From VAZQ01 sp963712565 (GTDB lineage: Bacteria > Pseudomonadota > Alphaproteobacteria > Rhizobiales > Xanthobacteraceae): a DNA stretch of 64,000 nt. Below, piece after piece: positions 8,112-16,476 of this stretch. The DNA is taken from NCBI GenBank assembly GCA_963712565.1, contig CAVQIP010000055.1:124001-188000 (forward strand), written 5' to 3'. The translations under genes and the position numbers were made by a program. The stretch's first letter is position 1. Each line of letters begins with the position of its first letter. The notes beneath the pieces are model-generated. The model ran no database searches, was not told the DNA's origin, and was given only the letters and a program-made list of their open reading frames with translations.

Positions 8112-9098
8112 ATGATCATCGACTGGCATTCGCACATCTACACGCCGGAAGAGGCGGCCGCCGATCTCGGCACCATCGACGGCAAGATCGGTCCGAGATG
8201 GGGCGAGCGCGGCTGCCCCATGGTGCTGGAGAATTTCCTCGACGCTCACCGCAAGAACGGCATCGACATCAGCGTGGTGACGAACGCGGCGCACTACCTG
8301 CGCGGCAAGGCCGATCATGAAGAACTGCCGGCGGTCCAGCGCTGGAGCGACTACGCCGCCGAGGTGCAGCACCAGCACAAGGGCACGCTCTATTCGTTCG
8401 CGACCATCCTGCCCTGCGGCGGACCGGCTTTTATCAAGGAGACCGAGCGCGCGGTCCGTGAGCTCGGCCTCAAGGGCGTCTTCATCCATTCCAGCCACAA
8501 GGGCCACTATCCCGACGACGACGAGGCGCGCCCGTTCTGGGAGCTGGTGCAGGAACTCGACGTGCCGGTGATGATCCATCCGCCGCACCTCGGCTTCGGC
8601 GAGGAGCGGATGAAAGAATATCGTCTCGCCTCCAGCATCGGGCGGCCGTTCGATCTCTGCCTGGCGCTGGGACGGCTGATCGTGCGCGGCATTCTGGAAG
8701 ATTTCCCGCGCGTGAAAATCGTGGCTTCGCACGGGGGCGGCGGCATCTGCGAGACCATCAGCCGGATGGACTATGCCTACGAGCTGCAGGACGAGGCGTT
8801 CTTCCTCGGCTCCTATGCGCCGATGAAGATCAGGCACGCGCCGAGCCATTACCTGAAGAAGATGTATCTCGACACGGTCACCTATAATGCTCCGGCCGTG
8901 AGGATGGTGCTCGACTGGGTGGGGCCCGACCACGTCCTCTATGGCAGCGACGCCCCGCCGCTGACCTCGCTCAAGCCGCGCGCCATCAAGCTGATCAAGG
9001 ACCTCGACATCCCGGACGCCGCGCGCGATGCGATCTTCTGGCGCAACGCGGCCGGGCTGCTCAAGCTGCCGGTCGCCTCGCCGGCCAAGCCGGCGTGA
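8112..9098 (+). CDS. Amidohydrolase family protein (ACMSD-like metal-dependent hydrolase)
   Basis: A 328-residue TIM-barrel hydrolase of the amidohydrolase-2 family (aminocarboxymuconate semialdehyde decarboxylase and related decarboxylases or hydrolases). Metal ligands are in place: H6 and H8 in DWHSH, H156/H159 in IHPPH, H207 in ASHGGGG and D280 in YGSDAPP. The start ATG at 8112 has GGAGCAAC upstream and begins exactly at the first metal motif. It is divergent from phoX across about 196 bp. The substrate cannot be deduced; a carboxylated ring or muconate derivative is typical for the family. Confidence 0.85.
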   Translation: MIIDWHSHIYTPEEAAADLGTIDGKIGPRWGERGCPMVLENFLDAHRKNGIDISVVTNAAHYLRGKADHEELPAVQRWSDYAAEVQHQHKGTLYSFATILPCGGPAFIKETERAVRELGLKGVFIHSSHKGHYPDDDEARPFWELVQELDVPVMIHPPHLGFGEERMKEYRLASSIGRPFDLCLALGRLIVRGILEDFPRVKIVASHGGGGICETISRMDYAYELQDEAFFLGSYAPMKIRHAPSHYLKKMYLDTVTYNAPAVRMVLDWVGPDHVLYGSDAPPLTSLKPRAIKLIKDLDIPDAARDAIFWRNAAGLLKLPVASPAKPA

Positions 9099-9165
9099 GG
9101 CGCCGTGCGGCGCCATCGATCGTGCGAAGGATGAGGGATCCGGGAACCGAGCCGATCGCCGCGTG

Positions 9166-9194
9166 TTGACGAGGCGCCGCCGCATCCCTAGTTT
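9166..9194 (+). promoter_or_regulatory. Candidate promoter of rpmJ
   Basis: TTGACG at 9166-9171 and TAGTTT at 9189-9194 are separated by exactly 17 bp, 54 bp before the rpmJ start. This is a good housekeeping-sigma match by eye. Confidence 0.55.
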
Positions 9195-9247
9195 GCGGGC
9201 AATTTCGCAACCCGCACCGCGCAGCCGCGCGCACCAGAGCCGGAGCC

Positions 9248-9373
9248 ATGAAAGTTCGCAACTCGTTGAAATCGCTGCGCAGCCGCCATCGCAACAATCG
9301 CCTCGTTCGCCGCAAGGGCCGGGTCTACGTGATCAACAAGATCCAGCGCCGCTTCAAGGCCCGCCAGGGATGA
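9248..9373 (+). CDS. rpmJ: 50S ribosomal protein L36
   Basis: A 41-codon gene encoding a very basic protein that begins MKVRNSLKSLRSRHRNNR and ends RRFKARQG, as alphaproteobacterial L36 does. It is the cysteine-free form: none of the C/C/C/H zinc ligands of the classical protein is present, as usual in this lineage. L36 is a small protein of the large ribosomal subunit that helps organise 23S rRNA. GCCGGAGCC precedes the start. It stands alone, away from the spc operon, with its own candidate promoter. Confidence 0.95.
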   Translation: MKVRNSLKSLRSRHRNNRLVRRKGRVYVINKIQRRFKARQG

Positions 9374-9467
9374 GCGCGGCGCGGCTGCGCCGGCGCTGGA
9401 CGCGCGGGCCGCAGGCTGCCGAAATCTCGTCTTTATTGTGCCGCGGCGTGGGATTAGATTTTACCCC

Positions 9468-10097
9468 ATGAGCCGGCGATTCCCAGCATGGGCGGCGGCC
9501 GCGGTGTTGGCGGCGGGAGCGTGCGCGTTGCCGGCGCAGGCGGAAACGGTCAATCCCGAGCCGCTCAAGCCGATCGAGCCCCCGAGCTCGCTGCCGCGGG
9601 CGCAACACGGCGACAAGACGCAAAATCTCGACCGGTTGTTCGAGGCGCTCAAGGCCGCGCCCGACGACGAAAGCGCGAAATACATCGAGAACCGCATCTG
9701 GGCGATCTGGATCGCCTCCAGCAGCGATACCGCCAATCTGTTGATGAGCCGGGCCAAGATCGCGGTCGACGGCAAGGACTTCGACCTGGCGATCAAGCTC
9801 CTCAACGCTGTCATCGACATCAGGCCGGATTTCGTCGAGGCCTGGAACCGCCGCGCCACCGTCTATTACACTAAGAAGGATTTCGGCCACGCGCTCGCCG
9901 ATATCCACGAAGTGCTGGCGCGCGAGCCGCGCCACTTCGGCGCGCTCTCGGGGCTCGGCATCATTCTTCAGGAACTCGGCGACGACAAGCACGCGCTCGA
10001 AGTGTTCCGCCGCGCGCTCGCCGTCCATCCACGCCTCGAGCGCGTTCCGGACCTGGTCAAGAAGCTGACCGAAAAGGTCGACGGCCGCGACATCTGA
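9468..10097 (+). CDS. Tetratricopeptide repeat protein, exported
   Basis: A 209-residue protein. An N-terminal signal peptide (MSRRFPAWAAAAVLAAG, ending near AQAE) is followed by a proline-rich linker and about three TPR units from residue 90 to 190 (for example DFVEAWNRRATVYYTKKD and HFGALSGLGIILQELGDD). TPR modules bind other proteins, so this is probably a periplasmic adaptor; no enzymatic motif is seen. I use the ATG at 9468 because it gives a clean signal peptide; the frame opens ten codons earlier. It converges on pyk with only 13 bp between stop codons. Confidence 0.8.
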   Translation: MSRRFPAWAAAAVLAAGACALPAQAETVNPEPLKPIEPPSSLPRAQHGDKTQNLDRLFEALKAAPDDESAKYIENRIWAIWIASSSDTANLLMSRAKIAVDGKDFDLAIKLLNAVIDIRPDFVEAWNRRATVYYTKKDFGHALADIHEVLAREPRHFGALSGLGIILQELGDDKHALEVFRRALAVHPRLERVPDLVKKLTEKVDGRDI

Positions 10098-10110
10098 GAG
10101 CCGAGTGACG

Positions 10111-11550
10111 TCATCCGGGCTCCCTCGCCGCTTCCGGACCCACGAACGCAATCCGCAGCATGTTGGTCGCGCCCGGCGTGCCGAGCGGAACGCCGGCGAC
10201 GATGATGACGCGCTGGCCCACCTTGGCGAATCCGTCCTTGCAGGCGAGGCGGCAGGCGCGCTCCACCATATCATCGAGATCGTGAGCGTCCTCCGCCACG
10301 ATGCAGTGCACGCCCCAGGCCAGTGACAGCCGGCGCCCGGTCGTCAGTCGGGGGGAGATCGCCACGATCGGTGATTTCGGGCGCTCGCGCGCGACCCGCA
10401 ATCCGGTGGAGCCGGAACTCGTCCAACAGATGATGGCGGAGAGTTCGAGCGTCTCGGCGATCTGGCGCGCGGCGGCGGCAATGGCGTCGGCGCCGGTGGC
10501 CTCGGGCTCGGTACGCTGCGCGTGAATGATGGTGAGATAGATCGGATCGCGTTCGACCTCCTCGGCGATGCGGTTCATCGTGGCGACCGCCTCGACCGGA
10601 AATTGTCCGGCTGCCGACTCGGCCGACAGCATGATGGCATCCGCGCCTTCGAAGATCGCGGTCGAGACATCCGACACCTCGGCGCGGGTCGGGACCGGGC
10701 TCGCGATCATGGATTCGAGCATCTGGGTCGCGACCACGACCGGCTTGCCGGCGCGGCGCCCGGTGCGCGTCATCTGCTTTTGCACCCCCGGGACTTTTTC
10801 CAGCGGCATCTCGACGCCGAGATCGCCGCGCGCCACCATGAGCGCATCGGCGAGATCGATGATCTCCGCCAGCCGGTGCACGGCTTGCGGTTTCTCGATC
10901 TTGGCCATCACGGCGGCGCGCCCGCGCGTGATCTTCTTCGCCTCGGCGATGTCTTCCGGGCGCTGGATGAAGGACAGCGCGATCCAGTCGACGCCGGTGT
11001 CGAGCGCCGCGTCGAGATCGGAACGATCCTTCTCGGTGAGCGCCGAGAACGGTACCGTCGTGTTGGGCAGGCTCACGCCTTTGCGGTCGGACAACTTGCC
11101 GCCGACCTCCACGCGCGTGAGGATGCGGTCCTTGTCGACCTCGGTGGCGACGAGCCGCACCTTGCCGTCGTCGAGCAGAAGCGTATGGCCGGGCTCGATG
11201 GCGGCGAAGATTTCGGGGTGCGGGAGCTGCACTCGGCTGGCGTCGCCGGGCTTCGGATCGGCATCGAGCGCAAAGGTTGTACCCGGCACCAGCGTCGCCG
11301 GATTGGCCGCGAAGCTGCCGACCCTGAGCTTGGGGCCTTGCAGATCGACCAGAATTCCAATCGGACGGCCGTGCTCGGCTTCCACCGCGCGGATCGCCGC
11401 CACGAGCGCGCGCATGCGCTCGTGGGTGGTGTGACTCATGTTGATGCGGAAGACGTCGGCGCCGGCCTCGAACAGGCTCGCGATGACGCTTCGGTCTGAG
11501 GACGCGGGGCCGAGGGTGGCGACGATCTTGGTCCGACGCAGCCGTCGCAT
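10111..11550 (-). CDS. pyk: Pyruvate kinase
   Basis: A 479-residue enzyme converting phosphoenolpyruvate and ADP to pyruvate and ATP. Family motifs are intact: RRTKIVATLGPAS at the N-terminus, RINMSH, the catalytic MAKIEKPQAV lysine, MVARGDLGVEMP, TQMLESM and the C-terminal allosteric domain. The start ATG (11548-11550) overlaps the stop of the upstream DUF1036 gene as TGATG, so translation is probably coupled. The run glycerate 2-kinase > DUF1036 > pyk places two enzymes of the glycerate-to-pyruvate route in one transcription direction; enolase is not in the window. Confidence 0.96.
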   Translation of the reverse strand: MRRLRRTKIVATLGPASSDRSVIASLFEAGADVFRINMSHTTHERMRALVAAIRAVEAEHGRPIGILVDLQGPKLRVGSFAANPATLVPGTTFALDADPKPGDASRVQLPHPEIFAAIEPGHTLLLDDGKVRLVATEVDKDRILTRVEVGGKLSDRKGVSLPNTTVPFSALTEKDRSDLDAALDTGVDWIALSFIQRPEDIAEAKKITRGRAAVMAKIEKPQAVHRLAEIIDLADALMVARGDLGVEMPLEKVPGVQKQMTRTGRRAGKPVVVATQMLESMIASPVPTRAEVSDVSTAIFEGADAIMLSAESAAGQFPVEAVATMNRIAEEVERDPIYLTIIHAQRTEPEATGADAIAAAARQIAETLELSAIICWTSSGSTGLRVARERPKSPIVAISPRLTTGRRLSLAWGVHCIVAEDAHDLDDMVERACRLACKDGFAKVGQRVIIVAGVPLGTPGATNMLRIAFVGPEAAREPG

Positions 11551-12125
11551 CAGTTGCGGCTTCGGGACGGAGGCGTCGGCGTGCCCGGCCGGCCGGCGGC
11601 CGGCGGGGTCTGCAGCATCGGAACACGCGATTGCAGGGGCTGCATGGGCGCCTGGTCGGCCAACTCGGTGAGCTGCACGGTCCACGAGGGCTGGTCGCCG
11701 GTATCTACTTCAAAAAAGCCGGTGCGGTCATAACCGCGCGCGAGGCAATCGTCGGTGCCGCGGATGGTGAACTCCTTCTCCCGCGTGCACATGAAGGCCT
11801 GGCCGGACCACTCGCCGCCGCGATCGTAGTCGACCGCGTAGATGTAGTAGAACCGGGCGACGAGCGAGCCTCGCAGCACCGTTTCGCAGCTGCGCGCGGA
11901 GATGTTCCACCAGCCCTCGGTGGTCCAGCCCTCGTTCTCCTTGTAGCCGACCGCGATCCCCACCCGGTTGGCGGTGTTGTTACAGAGACGGAAGTCGGCC
12001 TTGGCCGGCTCGGCGCTCAGCGTGAATGCGGCGATGAGCAACGCCGCGCCCGCGAGCGCGCGCGTCCCTGCCCTGCGGAGCAGGGCGCTGCGCCGACCTT
12101 CATTTCTGGCGTACCGGTATCTCAT
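11550..12125 (-). CDS. DUF1036 domain-containing exported protein
   Basis: A 191-residue protein with an N-terminal signal peptide (hydrophobic stretch at about residues 20-40, ending near AKADF) and a single DUF1036 domain, recognised by FRLCNNTANRVGIAVGY and GWWNISARSCETVL. Cysteines at several positions suggest disulfides. The C-terminal 40 residues are rich in proline and glutamine. Its function is unknown in the family. Its stop overlaps the pyk start by one base, an arrangement I recall from other Rhizobiales. The ATG at 12123-12125 is chosen because it precedes the signal peptide; the frame opens 30 codons earlier. Confidence 0.85.
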   Translation of the reverse strand: MRYRYARNEGRRSALLRRAGTRALAGAALLIAAFTLSAEPAKADFRLCNNTANRVGIAVGYKENEGWTTEGWWNISARSCETVLRGSLVARFYYIYAVDYDRGGEWSGQAFMCTREKEFTIRGTDDCLARGYDRTGFFEVDTGDQPSWTVQLTELADQAPMQPLQSRVPMLQTPPAAGRPGTPTPPSRSRN

Positions 12126-12168
12126 CCCGTCCGCATTCCAATCCGCCCGACGGTCCGAACAATCGATA

Positions 12169-13500
12169 TCACGTAAACCCTTGGGGGCTGTCAACGCGGA
12201 TCGCCCGGAAGTCATTCACGTTCGTCAGCGTCGGGCCCGGCGTCAGCAGATCACCAAGTTTCTCAAAGAATTCCGTCGAATTGTTGTCATCGAGAAAGAC
12301 GGCCGGATCGAGGCCGAGCCGGCCAGCGCGAGCAAGTGTCGTGGCATCGATGAAGGCGCCGGCCGGGTCCTCGGGCCGTCCGGTCCCGCCGTCGGTGCCG
12401 TCGGTGTCGCCAGCCAGCGCTGCGACGCCTTTGGTCCCGGCGAGCGCGATCGCCAGCGCCAGCGCGTATTCCTGATTGGGCCCACCGCGGCCTTTGCCGC
12501 GCATCGTCACCGTGAGCTCGCCGCCCGAGAGAATGACGGCGGGGCGTCCCTGCGCCTGCAGGTCGCGCGCCAGCCGCGCCTGGGCGACGGCGATCTCACG
12601 CGCCTCACCTTCGATCGCAGTGCCGAGCAGGATGCATTCGTATCCGGCGGCGCGCACGGCGTCCTCGACCGTTCGGAAGACCTCGGCCGGCCGCGTCGCG
12701 AGCACGAACGATGTCGTGGCGAAGACGGCGTCGCCGGGCTTCGGTGTCTCGTTGGTGGGATCGGCGAGCGCGCGGGTCACGGCCTGCGGGACCTCGAGCC
12801 GGTGGCGCGCCACGATGGCGCGGGCATCGGCAAGGGTGGTCGGATCGGGCACGGTGGGGCCGGAGCCGATCACCGCCGGGTCATCGCCGGGCACGTCGGA
12901 AATGCCGACTGCGACGAGCCGCGCGGGATGCGCGCGCTGTGCCAGCCGCCCGCCCTTGATCCGGGACAGATGCTTGCGCACGGCATTGATCTCGACGATC
13001 GAGGCGCCGCAGACGAGGAGGGCCCGTGTCACCGCCTGCTTGTCCCGCAGCGAAAGGCCGGCGACGGGCGCAATCCAGTTCGCCGAGGCACCGCCGGATA
13101 TGAGCACCACCACCAGATCCTCGACGCCGGCGGAATCGGCCAGGTCGAGGGTTTCGACGGTCGCGGCAAGCCCGGCGGCGTCGGGCACGGGGTGACCCGC
13201 CTCGATGACGCGCACGCGGCGGGTCGGACGGCCATAGCCGTGGCGGGTGACCGCGAGACCGCCGATGCGGTCGGGCGGCACGCCGCATTCGTCGAGATAA
13301 TGGCGCTCGGCCACCTCGGCCATGGAACCGGCGGCCTTGCCGGCCGCCAGAATGAGCAAGCGCCCGGATGGCGGGGACGCCGGCAAGTGCGCCGGGAGGC
13401 AACTCGCGGGGTGCGCGGCGGTCACCGCTGTGCGGTAGAGGCCTTCGAGAAAGGCACGCGGCGAGGCGGTCAAGGTTCGAACTCGAATGCCCCGCGGCAA
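12169..13500 (-). CDS. Glycerate 2-kinase (GckA/TtuD, MOFRL family)
   Basis: A 443-residue protein with the DUF4147 and MOFRL domains of glycerate 2-kinases, formerly annotated as hydroxypyruvate reductase (TtuD). Landmarks are LILAAGKAAGSM near residue 50, VLISGGASANW, NAVRKHLSRIKGGRLA, GISDVPGDDPAVIGSGPT, ILSGGELTVTMRGKGRGGPNQEYA and the C-terminal DTDGTDGG. It phosphorylates glycerate to 2-phosphoglycerate, feeding lower glycolysis, which fits the neighbouring pyruvate kinase. A start a few codons inside the frame is possible. The gap to the DUF1036 gene is 43 bp, so the three genes may form one operon. Confidence 0.9.
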   Translation of the reverse strand: MPRGIRVRTLTASPRAFLEGLYRTAVTAAHPASCLPAHLPASPPSGRLLILAAGKAAGSMAEVAERHYLDECGVPPDRIGGLAVTRHGYGRPTRRVRVIEAGHPVPDAAGLAATVETLDLADSAGVEDLVVVLISGGASANWIAPVAGLSLRDKQAVTRALLVCGASIVEINAVRKHLSRIKGGRLAQRAHPARLVAVGISDVPGDDPAVIGSGPTVPDPTTLADARAIVARHRLEVPQAVTRALADPTNETPKPGDAVFATTSFVLATRPAEVFRTVEDAVRAAGYECILLGTAIEGEAREIAVAQARLARDLQAQGRPAVILSGGELTVTMRGKGRGGPNQEYALALAIALAGTKGVAALAGDTDGTDGGTGRPEDPAGAFIDATTLARAGRLGLDPAVFLDDNNSTEFFEKLGDLLTPGPTLTNVNDFRAIRVDSPQGFT

Positions 13501-13734
13501 TCGCAGCGAAGGGGCGAGCTTCCAGCTGGTCTACGTCGCATCAGATTTGTCATGCGCTTTCGGAAAATAATGCAACCGGCGCCGGGATGGTGTGATTTCT
13601 AGGGCGGCGGCGGTGCGATTGGCAGTCGCGCCCCACGCTGGAAACCTGGAGCCTTCATCACTATCCTATTTGTACAGCCGGGCCCGACGCGCGGACCTGC
13701 ATTGGCATCGATTTGGAATCAAGGAGCACGCGCC

Positions 13735-14037
13735 ATGGCGGTTGACGACAAGACCCGCACCGAGCTCGAGGCGGCGGCATTCCGGCGCCTGGTCGAGCAT
13801 CTGCGAGCGCGCACCGATGTGCAGAACATCGACCTGATGAACCTCGCAGGTTTCTGCCGCAATTGCCTGTCGAATTGGTTGAAGGACGCGGCCGACGCGC
13901 GCGGCGTGCCGATGTCCCGGGACGAGAGTCGCGAGACGATCTACGGCATGCCATACGAAGAATGGAAGGCCAAGCATCAGAAAGAGGCCTCCAAGGACCA
14001 GCAGACCGCATTCGAAAAAGCTGGCCACAAGCACTAA
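13735..14037 (+). CDS. DUF1244 domain-containing protein
   Basis: A 100-residue soluble protein of the small DUF1244 family, with the typical segment DLMNLAGFCRNCLSNWL containing two cysteines, followed by SRDESRETIYGMPYEEWK. Its function is unknown. The start at 13735 has a strong AAGGAG at 13721-13726. It lies 108 bp before gapR in the same direction and is divergent from the glycerate kinase gene. Confidence 0.88.
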   Translation: MAVDDKTRTELEAAAFRRLVEHLRARTDVQNIDLMNLAGFCRNCLSNWLKDAADARGVPMSRDESRETIYGMPYEEWKAKHQKEASKDQQTAFEKAGHKH

Positions 14038-14145
14038 ATTTTCCGCCTGTGTACTCCGGGGATGACTGGCCTCTCGCCTTGACCTCGGCGCTCGCGCTTC
14101 CGAAACCTTGTCCGAGCACTCGCGCGAGTCCCGGAGGAGATTTCG

Positions 14146-14418
14146 ATGGCCACTGCCGCCGCCAAGGAAGAGCAGCCCGCCGCCCGTTTCGCGAAGGATC
14201 ACTTGAAGGCCTTCGTGGAGCGCGTCGAGCGGCTGGAGGAAGAAAAAAAGGCGATCACCGACGACATTCGGGACGTCTATGCCGAAGCCAAGGCCAACGG
14301 TTTCGACGTCAAGGCGTTGCGCACGATCGTGCGACTGCGCAAGCAGGATGCCGATGAACGGCGCGAACAGGAAACGATTCTCGAGACCTACATGCATGCG
14401 CTCGGCATGCTGAACTGA
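14146..14418 (+). CDS. gapR: GapR family DNA-binding protein (DUF2312)
   Basis: A 90-residue, highly charged helical protein of the DUF2312 family. Its Caulobacter member GapR is a nucleoid-associated protein that clamps overtwisted AT-rich DNA and supports topoisomerase action during replication. The sequence shows the long coiled-coil helix (about residues 18-60, LKAFVERVERLEEEKKAITD) and the conserved NGFDVKALRTIVRLRKQD. GGAGGAG just upstream gives a strong ribosome-binding site. Confidence 0.92.
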   Translation: MATAAAKEEQPAARFAKDHLKAFVERVERLEEEKKAITDDIRDVYAEAKANGFDVKALRTIVRLRKQDADERREQETILETYMHALGMLN

Positions 14419-14509
14419 ACAAGCCTGATGAAACGGTTCGCCGCAAGCCGGGTTTCCCCGACTTGCGGCGCCACGCCCCCAACGATCCCCCCGGTGATGG
14501 GAAGCAAAC

Positions 14510-16225
14510 CTACCGCAGCGACGCCGTGCTGAATGTGGCGGTCGAAACGAACACCACGGCGCTGCCGTCGAATTTTTCGCTCGCTATGCCGACCTGCGAA
14601 TCGGCCGAGAACGTCATCATCACCGTCGTGGCCGGCTTTTGCAGGAACGGACCCAAATTGCGGAAGTCCGTGGCGCCGAGCAGCGTGGTCTTCATGAAGT
14701 TCTGCGCGCTCGGGCTCACGATCATGGCCCGCATCCAGGGATCGTTGAAGCGATCGCCGACCCGCACCACGCTCGGCCCCTTCGGCTTGGGTGGAACCAC
14801 CGACGGACGGTCGTCGCTGCGCTTGACCGCGACGGTGGTGTCCGCGGGGGCAGGCGGGGCGGCGGGCGCGGCGCGCGGCGTTCCCAGGAAACCCATCGGC
14901 ACGGTGCGGGCCGCAGCGATCGGCTGCGCCGCATAGGCGAGGGCATTCGGTATCGGCTCGCTGTTCGTGCGATCAGTCAGCGGCCACGGCGTGGCGGCTG
15001 CCGTAGGCGCCGGATCGGCGGCGGTGGCGACGGCGGCCGGGCGCCGCGGCGCGGGCGGCGGGGTCGGGCGGGAAGCGCTCGCTACCGGCGCATCCATGGG
15101 CTCGGTGCTGGGCAGTCCCTGCCAATAGCCACGCTCGTTGAGGATATCGCTCACCGATTGGTTCGCCTGCGAGGTCAGGTTCGCTGCCTGGGCGAAACGC
15201 ACGGGCTTGAACGAGGCGGACGCAACCTCGTGGCCGCGCGGCGCGGGAATATTCTCAGCAGCGGCGGAGGCGACCTGGTAGGATCCGGAGGGCTTGGCGA
15301 TCAGCTTCGCATCCGCGGATGCGACTTGGTAGGTGTCCGGCTTGCTGCGTTTGACCGGCAGCGGCACCGCTGCAACTTTTTCGCTGCGCGCTTCCGGCGC
15401 GGCGGCGGGCTTGCGCGACGTGGCGGTCTTGGCTGGGACCGGCGCAGCTGCGGTCGCGCCGTCTTCCTCCTCGTCCTTGCCGCCGCCGAACAACCTGGCG
15501 AGCAATCCGGGCAGGCGGAGGGGCTGGCTTTCGGCTCGTGCTACCGACGTGCCCTTGCCGTCAGAGGCGAATTTGCTGTTGAGCTGTCCTTTCGACAGCA
15601 CCGCCATGAGCTGCTCCTCCGGCATGCGCGGCCAGTGGCGCACGCTGCCGGTGTCAAGGTGCACGAAAGGCGCTCCCGATGTCGGGTAGTAGCCCACCCC
15701 GCCGCGCTGCGCGCGCAGGCCGGCCGCGCGCAATTGCTCGAGCGGCACGCCCGGAATGTAAAAGTCGATAGCCTTGCCCAGCATGTGCTGGCTGAATTTG
15801 GCCACCCCGCTCGAACGCCGCCGCAGCATGGAGTTGGTCTCCGGCGAGCGGTATCCGCAGACGATCCAGATCGGCTCCTTGGTGCCGACCTCGCGGTGAA
15901 CCTCCCACAGGAGGTCGATCAGATGGGGATCCATCTGGATCGATTCCGACTCCCGCCAGTCGCGCAGCAGGTTGCTGATCTTCTTGAGGGCCTCGTCGCT
16001 ATACCGACCGTTGACCTTGTAGGTGACCGTCAGGTCTTCGTCGGTATGGATGTGGTGGAAGGAGATCGTCCGCGTCTCGCCATCGGCGGCGGCGTTCTGC
16101 AAGCGCCCGGAGCCGAAAAAGATGAGAAGCGCGGCGATGCTGCAGCAATAGCCCGCCCGGGCTGAGCGCCAAGACAATGAATTCCTGTGCGCGACCTTGA
16201 CCGTCACGTGCCATCCCACATTCAT
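14510..16225 (-). CDS. DUF882 (YcbK-like, peptidase M15-related) protein with long disordered tail
   Basis: A 571-residue exported protein. A membrane segment or signal near residues 20-45 precedes a DUF882 domain (about 60-210) with the M15-type zinc residues in SQHMLGKAIDF and HLD, so it probably cleaves or binds peptidoglycan peptides. The remaining 350 residues are proline-, alanine- and charge-rich, with repeated PDTYQVASADAK/GSYQVASAAAE/GHEVASASFK units near the middle. The chosen ATG is 16223-16225; 14 more codons are open upstream. It lies downstream of an L,D-transpeptidase gene in the same direction, fitting a cell-wall role. A near-CtrA site lies about 100 bp upstream. Confidence 0.85.
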   Translation of the reverse strand: MNVGWHVTVKVAHRNSLSWRSARAGYCCSIAALLIFFGSGRLQNAAADGETRTISFHHIHTDEDLTVTYKVNGRYSDEALKKISNLLRDWRESESIQMDPHLIDLLWEVHREVGTKEPIWIVCGYRSPETNSMLRRRSSGVAKFSQHMLGKAIDFYIPGVPLEQLRAAGLRAQRGGVGYYPTSGAPFVHLDTGSVRHWPRMPEEQLMAVLSKGQLNSKFASDGKGTSVARAESQPLRLPGLLARLFGGGKDEEEDGATAAAPVPAKTATSRKPAAAPEARSEKVAAVPLPVKRSKPDTYQVASADAKLIAKPSGSYQVASAAAENIPAPRGHEVASASFKPVRFAQAANLTSQANQSVSDILNERGYWQGLPSTEPMDAPVASASRPTPPPAPRRPAAVATAADPAPTAAATPWPLTDRTNSEPIPNALAYAAQPIAAARTVPMGFLGTPRAAPAAPPAPADTTVAVKRSDDRPSVVPPKPKGPSVVRVGDRFNDPWMRAMIVSPSAQNFMKTTLLGATDFRNLGPFLQKPATTVMMTFSADSQVGIASEKFDGSAVVFVSTATFSTASLR

Positions 16226-16323
16226 TGCGCCGGCGCGGTCGTCAGCGGCGAGCGCCGCGGGCGACAACGTCCGTAACTCGTCACAGCTGCCGGCCGCGAC
16301 GAATACGGTTGACGCAGTGCTTA

Positions 16324-16339
16324 TTAGGGAAGGGTTAAC
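16324..16339 (+). promoter_or_regulatory. Near-consensus CtrA box upstream of the DUF882 gene
   Basis: TTAG-N7-TTAAC at 16324-16339 differs in one base from the CtrA consensus TTAA-N7-TTAAC. It lies about 100 bp before the DUF882 start. A further half site, TTAACCA, is at 16412-16418. This is an eye match, and single boxes occur by chance. Confidence 0.35.
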
Positions 16340-16476
16340 GCGAGATCAGCGCACCCGTCCCCCCCGATGCAAGGAAGCGTGACAGGCGACTATGGCAAAA
16401 ACTTGCCGCAGTTAACCACATTGCAAAGAATCCATTCGAGCGCCGCCGGCACGCGACGCTCGTACGACGGCTGTAA

